Assembly: GCA_016788905.1 (NCBI GenBank)
Contig: JAEURZ010000023.1
Span: forward strand, 1-43,907
DNA from: Elusimicrobiota bacterium
GTDB lineage: Bacteria > Elusimicrobiota > Elusimicrobia > FEN-1173
DNA length: 43,907 nt
Reading direction: 5' to 3'
Part shown: one piece after another, positions 36,739 to 43,691 of the stretch
Position numbering within the stretch: the stretch's first letter is position 1
How the letters are laid out: each line of letters begins with the position of its first letter
The notes under the pieces: model-generated
What the model was told of the DNA's origin: nothing
The model's database searches: none
The model's input: the letters and a program-made list of their open reading frames with translations, nothing else
Program-made: the position numbers and the translations under genes

Positions 36739-37497
36739 ATGACACGACGCCCTCTGATGGCAGGAAATTGGAAGATGTTCAAAACGATTGGCGAAGGTGT
36801 CGATCTGGTTAAAAAACTCTCTGCGTTGGTCCCATCCCATACCGATCGGGATGTTCTCGTCTGCCCGCCCTTCACAAGTTTGGCCGCTGTGGCCCAAGCC
36901 GCTAAAGGCTCCCCTATTTCGGTCGGGGCTCAGAACATGAATGATAATTTACAAGGGGCTTTCACGGGGGAAGTGGCTCCCGGAATGATTAAAGACGCCG
37001 GGGCATCCTTTGTCCTCGTGGGTCACTCGGAACGGCGTCAGATCTATAAGGAAACCGATATCCTCATTAATAAGAAAGCCAGGCTCGCCTTAGAGCAGGG
37101 GCTGACCCCCATTGTGTGTGTAGGAGAAACCCTTGAGGAACGAGAAAGTGGAAAAACATTTTCGGTTGTGGAACGCCATGTAACAGAAGGCCTAAAGGGG
37201 TTTTCGGCGGCCCAGGCCCCATCCCTTGTTATCGCCTATGAACCGGTCTGGGCCATTGGCACGGGGAAAACGGCAACCCCAGACCAGGCCCAAGAAGTGC
37301 ATGCGTTTATCCGCCGAAAATTAGAAGTCCTCTTTGGCACCGCCGCGGCTCAGGTCCGCGTCCTTTACGGGGGATCCGTTAAACCGGACAACATTGATAC
37401 CCTCATGGCCCAACCGGACATTGACGGAGGTCTTGTAGGTGGGGCGAGCCTTAAAGCTGAAGATTTCGCTCGTATCGTGAATTTCAAAAAAATCTAA
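36739..37497 (+). CDS. tpiA: Triosephosphate isomerase
   Basis: Interconverts dihydroxyacetone phosphate and glyceraldehyde 3-phosphate. The 252-residue barrel is complete: MAGNWKMFKT with catalytic K12, FVLVGHSERRQ with H96, VIAYEPVWAIGTGK with catalytic E168 and the mobile loop, and LYGGSVKPDN plus GGLVGGASLK as phosphate-binding loops. A strong AAGGAG site precedes ATG. It has its own promoter, separating glycolytic supply from the upstream pathway genes, and is followed after 14 nt by rpiB. Confidence 0.96.
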   Translation: MTRRPLMAGNWKMFKTIGEGVDLVKKLSALVPSHTDRDVLVCPPFTSLAAVAQAAKGSPISVGAQNMNDNLQGAFTGEVAPGMIKDAGASFVLVGHSERRQIYKETDILINKKARLALEQGLTPIVCVGETLEERESGKTFSVVERHVTEGLKGFSAAQAPSLVIAYEPVWAIGTGKTATPDQAQEVHAFIRRKLEVLFGTAAAQVRVLYGGSVKPDNIDTLMAQPDIDGGLVGGASLKAEDFARIVNFKKI

Positions 37498-37511
37498 GCG
37501 AAATTAACTCC

Positions 37512-37961
37512 ATGAAACTTTGGGTAGGATCCGATCACGGTGGTTTCAAATCAAAAGAAAAACTGGTGGGGGTTCTTCGTCAAGAAGGGCACACGGTGAC
37601 GGATATAGGAACTTTTAGCGAAGAATCCATGGATTATCCTGACATCGCCAAACTGGTCTGCCTGGCCGTTACGGGAAAGAAGGCGGACCGAGGAATCCTG
37701 CTTTGCGGGACAGGAATTGGGATGTCCATTGCCGCCAATAAAATGAAAGGGATTCGCGCCGCGGTTGTCTGGAACAAGCCAACAGCCTCTTTGGCGGCTA
37801 GACATAATAAGGCCAACGTGCTTTGTTTAGGGGGGCGGGTTCTAAAACCGTCAACCCTGATCGAATTGGCACGTGTGTGGATTCGATCCCCTTTTGAGCG
37901 GGGGCGGCACGTTCGTCGAATTTCTAAAATCACGGCGTTGGAGACGAAAAAAAGAGGATGA
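37512..37961 (+). CDS. rpiB: Ribose-5-phosphate isomerase B
   Basis: Interconverts ribose 5-phosphate and ribulose 5-phosphate. WVGSDHGGFKSKE (D8, H9), GTFSEESMDYPDIA and GILLCGTGIGMSIAANK with catalytic C65 identify RpiB/LacAB family; R-rich AAVVWNKPTASLAARHNKANVLCLGGR completes the active site. 149 residues is the usual length. It completes the interconversion of pentose phosphates in this cluster, where no ribulose-phosphate 3-epimerase gene is visible. Confidence 0.94.
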   Translation: MKLWVGSDHGGFKSKEKLVGVLRQEGHTVTDIGTFSEESMDYPDIAKLVCLAVTGKKADRGILLCGTGIGMSIAANKMKGIRAAVVWNKPTASLAARHNKANVLCLGGRVLKPSTLIELARVWIRSPFERGRHVRRISKITALETKKRG

Positions 37962-37992
37962 GGCATCGATTCCGGTCGTCATTCAAAAAGGC

Positions 37993-38021
37993 TTGAATTG
38001 GTTGGGTTCTTAGTACATACT
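37993..38021 (+). promoter_or_regulatory. Putative promoter of the pilT operon
   Basis: TTGAAT (37993-37998), 17-bp spacer, CATACT (38016-38021). Transcription would start about 38028, some 90 nt before pilT. The rest of the 156-nt gap holds no gene that I can see. Confidence 0.45.
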
Positions 38022-38117
38022 GAGAAAGCCCCTACAGGAGATCAAGTCATTTATAAGGGGGGATCATTCGTAGGTTTAATGCTTTAGCTCTAACTGCCGT
38101 TCACCAGGAGGCTTCCC

Positions 38118-39200
38118 GTGGCCGTAGATATCAATAAACTTTTTCAAACCATGCTCCGCAGTGGAATTTCGGACATCCATTTTAAAGCGGGGACTCCGCC
38201 CATGGTCCGAATTCATGGCCGCCTCATGTCTTCGGGTTTTAACAAAATGGGTCCCGAACATATCCAAGAATTGGCGAATCTTCTTATGAACGAAAATCAA
38301 CGGGCCATCTTTGAGCGGGAGAATGAGTTGGACATGTCCTACAGCGTTCCTGATTTGTCCAGGTTCCGGGTTAACGTTTACCGCCAAAAAGGGAGCGTGG
38401 CCCTTTCCCTCCGTGTCGTTCCTCTTCAAGTTAAATCCTTTGAAGAATTAAATCTTCCCGCTGAAACCATGAGAAAACTCTGCCACAACACACGGGGAAT
38501 GCTCCTTGTGGCTGGCATTACGGGGGCGGGGAAAACCACCACTTTAAATTCCATGGTGGACTACATTAACAAGAACTACGCCTACAACATGATCATGATC
38601 GAAGACCCTATCGAATATTATCACACCAATGATAAATCCTCCATCGCCCAACGGGAAGTGGGCCAAGACACACCCTCCTTTGGCTCCGCTGTTAAACACC
38701 TCCTTCGTCAGGACCCGGACGTGGTTGTTTTGGGTGAAATGCGTGACGCGGAGTCGATCCAAGCCGGGATTACCGCGGCGGAAACAGGTCATTTGGTCCT
38801 TGGCACCATCCACACAATGGACGCCTCGCAGACCATGGGGCGCCTGCTCGAATCGTATCACCCCGCTGAACAATCGGGAGCCAAAGCGCGCATCGCCAAC
38901 GTTCTCAAGGGAATCATCGCGCAACGACTGCTGGAGTCGGCGGACGGCCGAGAGAGGGTTCCCGCCACAGAAACCCTTGTGGTCACTTCGCTCATCCGGA
39001 AACTTCTCCTGGAAGATAAATCCAACGAGGTCAATCGAGCCATTGAACAAGGCCAATATTACGGCATGCACTCCTTTGATCAGGATATTATTCGTTTGTT
39101 TAATGAACAAAAGATAACGAAGGAAGAAGCTCTCGACGCCTCCACCAATCCGGACGATTTGCTGGTCAAAATGAACACACTCCGGATTGGCGACGCGTAG
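38118..39200 (+). CDS. pilT: Type IV pilus retraction ATPase PilT
   Basis: Hexameric motor that disassembles type IV pili, driving twitching motility. The 360 residues include the N-terminal PAS-like domain (SGISDIHFKAGTPPMVRIHG), Walker A GITGAGKT (133-140), the Asp box (IEDPIEYYH), Walker B DPDVVVLGEMRD (199-210), the His box TGHLVLGTIHT (223-233) and a C-terminal domain ending with LIRKLLLEDK...GMHSFDQDI. AGGAGG precedes the GTG start. No pilB, pilC or pilin genes are in the window. It is followed after 8 nt by two unusual genes that are probably co-transcribed with it. Confidence 0.95.
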   Translation: MAVDINKLFQTMLRSGISDIHFKAGTPPMVRIHGRLMSSGFNKMGPEHIQELANLLMNENQRAIFERENELDMSYSVPDLSRFRVNVYRQKGSVALSLRVVPLQVKSFEELNLPAETMRKLCHNTRGMLLVAGITGAGKTTTLNSMVDYINKNYAYNMIMIEDPIEYYHTNDKSSIAQREVGQDTPSFGSAVKHLLRQDPDVVVLGEMRDAESIQAGITAAETGHLVLGTIHTMDASQTMGRLLESYHPAEQSGAKARIANVLKGIIAQRLLESADGRERVPATETLVVTSLIRKLLLEDKSNEVNRAIEQGQYYGMHSFDQDIIRLFNEQKITKEEALDASTNPDDLLVKMNTLRIGDA

Positions 39201-39208
39201 GTTTTTCA

Positions 39209-40780
39209 ATGGCTATCCATCGATGGGAAATGCTCCTTTCCGCTCAAGCCGATAGTTTTCTTTTAAAGATTCAAGGGGATCGGACCGATGTCGACAGTAT
39301 CGTTCGCGCTCATCCCCAAACCTGCCAAAACGTCCAGGAAATTTCGGATGACGTTTTTCAATGGGCCATATTTGTCGTGGACGCGCCCCTTCCCGAAAAA
39401 CTTGCCATTCAAAACCAGGTGATGTCCTTGACCAAAGATACCTCAGGGATTGGCCCTTCGGGGGAATTAATGGGCATTCTGGATGGGCTAAGCGGTGCCC
39501 TTCAGGATCTGACGAATTTAACAGAAGACGAGCAAACCTTCGTCATGAATAAAATGGCCCGTATGGGTAACCCTGTAACCCCAACCCCCATCCCCCCGGC
39601 TAAACCCGACACCACTCCTCCCACGCTTTCGGAACAAACGCCCCCAACTCAAAAAAACACCGCCCCGGCCACCACACCTCTTCCCCGTGTGACAATTCCA
39701 GGACAAGTTTCAATAGCCCCGCCTTCTCTTTCAAAATCGTTTCCTGGACCGACGGTCGGGACGCCACCGAATTCAAAGGCGCCCACCCCTTTACCCTCCA
39801 CGGGCCCACTGCCCAACATTCTTCGCCCCGTCCAACCACCGAAACCGGGAAACGTTCCTGCGGGAAACACACCTCTCCCCCATCCCATGGGAGGGAATAC
39901 CCCTAGATTACCAAACCCAATGCCACAAATTTCTCAGCCAAAAATTTCGCTGCCTCCATCCGTTTCACTAAAACGGAATGAGCCATCGACTCCTCCTCAC
40001 GTCCCCTCACCGCCCGCTCAAGGGGTTCCACCTGGACCTAAAGATAAAAATGCACCTGTAGGCCCTCAGGGAAGTGCAACGCCCATTCCAATCCCGATGA
40101 CAGGAGAAGGTTTTCAAGCCGCGAGTTCTCCACCCATCCCACCGAAGGCGAGCCAGGGGCCAGTGACACCCCCTTCTTCGTTACTGGATAAGACAGTTTC
40201 TTTTACAGAGGGAAGGGAGGCTCTCCAAAAACCGACAACAGATGCCCCCTTGCCTCCTGCGGCCGTGGAACCGTTGGCGTTCACTCCACCTCCGGCAATC
40301 CCAACGGAAACGGCGCCTCTGGCCGAAGAACCGATAAAACCGCCACCCTCCTCATCTGTTTCGATTCCAGCGACAGCCATGAAACAGGAGGAACCATCCA
40401 CGTTACGTGTTTCAATTTTTTATTCGACTGGGAGAGAAACGGCGCGAGATCGGTTCATGACCACTTTGACCGAGATGGCTCAAAAGAAATCCAGGAAACC
40501 GACCAATTTCGTTATCAACGCTTCGATCGCGACAACCATCACGCTGGACAATTCCGCTGAATGGATATGGAAAGCAAAAACAAGTGGTTCCGATATCTTT
40601 TTTGTTGTTCTTCCATCTGGATTGGGAAGCGATCTCATGGATCCGTTGGTTGGGGAGGCCCAGGCCGCTGGACTTCGGTGTTTCCTTATTCCCGAAGGGG
40701 AAATCAATTCAAAACTTCTCTACATGGACTTGATGGTCGAACTCATGATGTTTAAGCGGAGAATCCGTCCCGCCTCATGA
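39209..40780 (+). CDS. Pro-rich protein with C-terminal alpha/beta domain shared with its neighbour
   Basis: Unrecognised 523-residue protein without signal peptide or membrane segment. Three parts: an N-terminal globular domain (about 1-115), a Pro/Thr/Ser-rich, probably disordered linker (about 118-395), and a C-terminal domain (about 399-520) beginning LRVSIFYSTGRETARDRF, followed by DIFFVVLPSGLG and LRCFLIPEGEINSKLLYMDL. The strand-helix alternation suggests a Rossmann-like fold. The same layout and similar start (IPVVFFYPAGRAKELL) and end occur in the following gene. It starts 8 nt after pilT and overlaps the next gene by 4 nt. No start-site signal beyond TTTTTCA upstream is seen. A role with PilT is inferred from position. 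Confidence 0.8.
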   Translation: MAIHRWEMLLSAQADSFLLKIQGDRTDVDSIVRAHPQTCQNVQEISDDVFQWAIFVVDAPLPEKLAIQNQVMSLTKDTSGIGPSGELMGILDGLSGALQDLTNLTEDEQTFVMNKMARMGNPVTPTPIPPAKPDTTPPTLSEQTPPTQKNTAPATTPLPRVTIPGQVSIAPPSLSKSFPGPTVGTPPNSKAPTPLPSTGPLPNILRPVQPPKPGNVPAGNTPLPHPMGGNTPRLPNPMPQISQPKISLPPSVSLKRNEPSTPPHVPSPPAQGVPPGPKDKNAPVGPQGSATPIPIPMTGEGFQAASSPPIPPKASQGPVTPPSSLLDKTVSFTEGREALQKPTTDAPLPPAAVEPLAFTPPPAIPTETAPLAEEPIKPPPSSSVSIPATAMKQEEPSTLRVSIFYSTGRETARDRFMTTLTEMAQKKSRKPTNFVINASIATTITLDNSAEWIWKAKTSGSDIFFVVLPSGLGSDLMDPLVGEAQAAGLRCFLIPEGEINSKLLYMDLMVELMMFKRRIRPAS

Positions 40781-42606
40781 CGAATCCCATCTCAACAGAT
40801 GCTGCCCTTGGGGCAGGCGATCCCCGCCTTGTACCGCTCTACACCTTCGAAGAGTTTGTCGTTGGAACCCATAACCGGTTTCCCCACGCGGCGTCCCTTG
40901 CTGTCTCCGAAAACTTGGGAAAAGCCTACAACCCTCTCTTTCTCTACGGCCCCGTTGGTATAGGGAAAACACACCTCATGCAGTCCGTGGGGCACCGGGT
41001 ACTTCAACGAGACCCAAAAACCCGTGTGTTGTATGTCACCGCGCAACAGTTCATGACGGAGGTCATTGAACTGCTGCAGGCCGGGCGACTTCAAACATTA
41101 AGAGAACGGTACCGAGCCCTCGATCTGTTGTTGGTCGATGATATTCAATTCCTCGCCACCTCCGAAGCGACCCAGGAGGAATTTTTTCACACGTTTAACG
41201 ATTTACACGCCAGCGGAAAACAAATCATCATGACGTCGGACCGCCCTCCCAAAATGCTGACCACTTTGGAAGATCGCTTGCGAAGCCGTTTTGAATGGGG
41301 CTTGATCGCTGACATCAAGTTTACCAACCTCGAAACTCGCGTGGCCATCCTGAAGAAAAAGGAAAGCCGAATGACGGGACTTCATTTGGCGGACGACATT
41401 CGTCTTTACATCGCCAGCCGACTCAAATCCAACATTCGAGAGTTGGAAGGGTTTCTGCGGCGTATCCAAGCGTATTCACAACTTTACACGGAAGAAATCA
41501 CTCTCTCCCTAGTGAAAGACATTTTGAAAGAGCTTCTTCCGCCAGAAGAATGGGTGGCGGAGGGGGAATCGAGCGAAAAAACGTCGACGGGTTTCCAAGA
41601 GACAGAAGTCAGTCTGGAGGAAAAAAAAATTCTTTCCGAGATGGAAGGGTTTGACCTTCAGCCCTCTCATTTCGATACTCCCCAGCCCACCCCCCCCCGG
41701 CCCGCTATTGTCTCTCCTCCGGCCAAAACAGTGGTGGAAACAAAAACACATGACCCAATTTCTGATTTTCCAGATAATCAAATGGAAAGAATAAACACCC
41801 AATCCGTTCCATCCCCTGTAGAACGTAAGGAAGATTTTTCCTCCCCCAAGGAAATAACGAAAACGGTTTCAAAAGAAAAACCTGAACCGGAGGACGCACG
41901 CCCTTCGCCCGCGGAACCCGCGGTTCCTCAGCCTTCCGCAAAACCAATTAAAGTTGATATTCCTGAATCTTCAGGATCGACAAGACCGATACCGCTTCCT
42001 AAAATGACCCCTTTTCTTCCAACGTCTTCCCCCCCAACTAATCCTAGGATGAGGGAAGGGACTCCCTCCTTGCCTCCTACGCCTTCTCCTATTCTCCCAC
42101 TATCCCCTAGTGGAAAGAGCGCACCGCAACCCCCATTACCGATACCTTCTGTTTTACCTCAGTCGCTTCCACCAAAAAGTGCCCCAGTTTCCATTCCGTT
42201 ACCGGTGAACTCCGGTCAAATTCCCGTCGTGTTTTTCTACCCAGCGGGGCGAGCGAAAGAACTTCTTCAAATGAAAAAGAAATTCGAAGATATTATTAAC
42301 AAACATAAACTCAAATTTGTTCTCCACCCAGCCCTTGAAGTCGAATACTCATCCCATACCGGGTTGGGCACTGAAACCTTTCTGGAAAAATGCCAACAGG
42401 CAGGCGTATCTATTGGGGTTGTCCTCGGGCCATCCCCGGACACGGACCTTCCAGAAGGCATTTTCTTTAGCCGCCTCCAGGAAGCTTTTGACCAAGCCAA
42501 ACTTTCCCTTCAAATGGTTCCTTGGGACGAACTTTCAAAAGATTATCGCTTTTTAAATCTGGCCCTCGACATCACTCTCATTCGTATTAAGCAAAAAAAA
42601 ACCTAG
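40777..42606 (+). CDS. DnaA-type AAA+ ATPase lacking the DNA-binding domain, Pro-rich linker and novel C-terminal domain
   Basis: A 609-residue cytoplasmic protein. Residues about 20-260 are a clear DnaA domain III: YTFEEFVVGTHNRFPHAASL (22-41), Walker A GPVGIGKT (58-65), Walker B LLLVDDIQFLA (117-127), EEFFHTFNDLHASGKQIIMT, LEDRLRSRFEWGL with the arginine-finger region (R167-R171), and sensor 2 in SNIRELEG (R221). DnaA domains I/II are missing before it, and domain IV (the DnaA-box helix-turn-helix) does not follow. Instead there is a Pro/Ser-rich linker (about 260-480) and a C-terminal alpha/beta domain (482-609) resembling that of the preceding gene. ATG overlaps that gene's stop. It is therefore not the replication initiator; likely a polymerising or partner-loading ATPase. 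Hda-like proteins also lack domain IV but are much shorter. Confidence 0.88.
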   Translation: MTNPISTDAALGAGDPRLVPLYTFEEFVVGTHNRFPHAASLAVSENLGKAYNPLFLYGPVGIGKTHLMQSVGHRVLQRDPKTRVLYVTAQQFMTEVIELLQAGRLQTLRERYRALDLLLVDDIQFLATSEATQEEFFHTFNDLHASGKQIIMTSDRPPKMLTTLEDRLRSRFEWGLIADIKFTNLETRVAILKKKESRMTGLHLADDIRLYIASRLKSNIRELEGFLRRIQAYSQLYTEEITLSLVKDILKELLPPEEWVAEGESSEKTSTGFQETEVSLEEKKILSEMEGFDLQPSHFDTPQPTPPRPAIVSPPAKTVVETKTHDPISDFPDNQMERINTQSVPSPVERKEDFSSPKEITKTVSKEKPEPEDARPSPAEPAVPQPSAKPIKVDIPESSGSTRPIPLPKMTPFLPTSSPPTNPRMREGTPSLPPTPSPILPLSPSGKSAPQPPLPIPSVLPQSLPPKSAPVSIPLPVNSGQIPVVFFYPAGRAKELLQMKKKFEDIINKHKLKFVLHPALEVEYSSHTGLGTETFLEKCQQAGVSIGVVLGPSPDTDLPEGIFFSRLQEAFDQAKLSLQMVPWDELSKDYRFLNLALDITLIRIKQKKT

Positions 42607-42624
42607 TCCCACGCTTCCGTCGAC

Positions 42625-42653
42625 TTGTCAACGCAGACAGAAAGTCCTAATAT
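42625..42653 (+). promoter_or_regulatory. Promoter of tRNA-Cys/queF
   Basis: TTGTCA (42625-42630), 17-bp spacer, TAATAT (42648-42653). Predicted start about 42660, 11 nt before the tRNA. The -35 is the same hexamer as at the oxidase operon promoter. Confidence 0.6.
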
Positions 42654-42670
42654 GCTGTTTCGGCCCTCTC

Positions 42671-42747
42671 GGTGCGGTACCCAAGCGGCCTAAGGGGGAA
42701 GTCTGCAAAACTTCTATTCGCCGGTTCAAATCCGGCCCGCACCTCCA
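42671..42747 (+). tRNA. tRNA-Cys (GCA anticodon)
   Basis: Acceptor GGTGCGG (42671-42677) pairs with CCGCACC (42737-42743); anticodon stem GAAGT/ACTTC with loop CTGCAAA (anticodon GCA); T-loop TTCAAAT. Discriminator T, the usual identity base for tRNA-Cys; CCA is encoded (42745-42747). Five nt later comes the queF start. Confidence 0.95.
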
Positions 42748-42752
42748 ATTGA

Positions 42753-43157
42753 ATGAAAAAGCCATCCGGCGGTTACACAGGAAGTCACGCTCGATCCGGA
42801 ATCCAAGACCCGCTCCCGGTCATCGAGCGATGGGAGAATCAGTTCCCTGGATACACCATCGAATTGGTGTTTCCAGAATTCACGTCGGTTTGTCCCAAAA
42901 CGGGGTTACCCGATTTCGGGACAGTTTCGATCCGATATCAACCCCAGCGTTGGTGCCTGGAGACAAAGTCGCTCAAACTGTTCTTGAACTCGTTTCGTAA
43001 TCGCGGTATATTCACTGAGAATGTTGTTAACCGCGTTCTTCAGTCTGTCGTAAAAGATGCTCGCCCTGTTTGGGCAGAAGTGAAGGGAGTCTTTGCCTCC
43101 CGGGGAGGAATCGAAGCCATCATATCGGCCCGATTCGGAAAAGTACCCCAACCTTAA
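42753..43157 (+). CDS. queF: NADPH-dependent 7-cyano-7-deazaguanine reductase (QueF)
   Basis: Reduces preQ0 to preQ1 in queuosine biosynthesis, a modification of GUN-anticodon tRNAs. The 134-residue protein is the single-domain form: FPEFTSVCPKTGLPDFG gives catalytic C47 and D54, ETKSLKLF (70-77) is the nucleobase-binding motif (usually ESKS), and FASRGGIEA lies near the C terminus. The first 20 residues are poorly conserved. No Shine-Dalgarno precedes the ATG, which lies 5 nt after the CCA end of tRNA-Cys; the mRNA probably begins there after tRNA processing. Neither flanking tRNA (Cys GCA, Val GAC) is a queuosine substrate. Confidence 0.94.
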   Translation: MKKPSGGYTGSHARSGIQDPLPVIERWENQFPGYTIELVFPEFTSVCPKTGLPDFGTVSIRYQPQRWCLETKSLKLFLNSFRNRGIFTENVVNRVLQSVVKDARPVWAEVKGVFASRGGIEAIISARFGKVPQP

Positions 43158-43161
43158 TTTT

Positions 43162-43238
43162 GCTCGGTTAGCTCAGTTGGTTAGAGTACCTCCTTGACAT
43201 GGAGGGGGTCACAGGTTCGAGTCCTGTACCGAGCACCA
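43162..43238 (+). tRNA. tRNA-Val (GAC anticodon)
   Basis: Acceptor GCTCGGT (43162-43168) with ACCGAGC, anticodon stem CCTCC/GGAGG with loop TTGACAT (anticodon GAC), T-arm ACAGG-TTCGAGT-CCTGT, discriminator A and encoded CCA. It starts 5 nt after the queF stop, so tRNA-Cys, queF and tRNA-Val form one transcription unit. Confidence 0.95.
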
Positions 43239-43267
43239 TTTGGAAGTGATACAAACTCACTTATAAG

Positions 43268-43298
43268 GTCCGGCCGCGAACAGCGTCCGGGCTTTTTT
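43268..43298 (+). terminator. Intrinsic terminator after tRNA-Val
   Basis: Stem GTCCGGCCGC (43268-43277), loop GAACA, GCGTCCGGGC (43283-43292) with one C/T mismatch and one T-G wobble, followed by TTTTTT (43293-43298). Placed 30 nt after the tRNA-Val CCA; it ends the tRNA-Cys/queF/tRNA-Val unit. Confidence 0.75.
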
Positions 43299-43677
43299 GT
43301 TGTCCGGGGGGAAGGGCAAAGTCTGGATTCGGAAGTTCGGGCGGAAGGGCTTTCAATCTGTGCCGGATGCGGAGCGGCCGGTGTAGGCCGCTGATTCAAA
43401 ATAAATTTACCATGATTTCCGGTCTTGCGACCGTCAACCATTTCATCACCTCCCACGGTTCGGTCATCGGGCGGGCGGGCCAAATCAACGGCCGGAGTCC
43501 CACCGGGACGACGGACCCGCACTCCCACCGTGATCGTCTTTTCCGAATAGTTGATCCGTGTCACGATTCGCCGAATGGCCAGAATCCTTTCCATCCCCGT
43601 CCTGCGCGCAAAAATTGTTAACAATTCCTCCAGGGCTTTTTTGAGGTTTTCGGGGGTCAAGGAGGGGTCCACGGGCG

Positions 43678-43691
43678 CAGGTTCGAGTCCT
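43678..43691 (+). repeat. 14-bp match to the tRNA-Val T-arm
   Basis: CAGGTTCGAGTCCT at 43678-43691 is identical to 43212-43225 in the T-arm of tRNA-Val, 466 bp away in direct orientation. It lies inside the recombinase remnant, encoding GGLEPA on the minus strand. Could be an attachment-site trace or chance agreement with a tRNA consensus sequence. Confidence 0.4.

Noticed and set aside
38544-39209. 221-residue open frame antisense to pilT
   Set aside because: Mirror frame of a strongly conserved gene; composition follows pilT codons, no ribosome-binding site and no family motif.
40777-42606. Replication origin marked by dnaA
   Set aside because: The DnaA core lacks domain IV, no dnaN or gyrB neighbour exists, and I noticed no cluster of DnaA boxes.
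43181-43510. C-terminal part of the recombinase frame (ending RYRTRTCDPLHVKEVL)
   Set aside because: It is antisense to the terminator and tRNA-Val; kept only as part of the open frame, not as protein.
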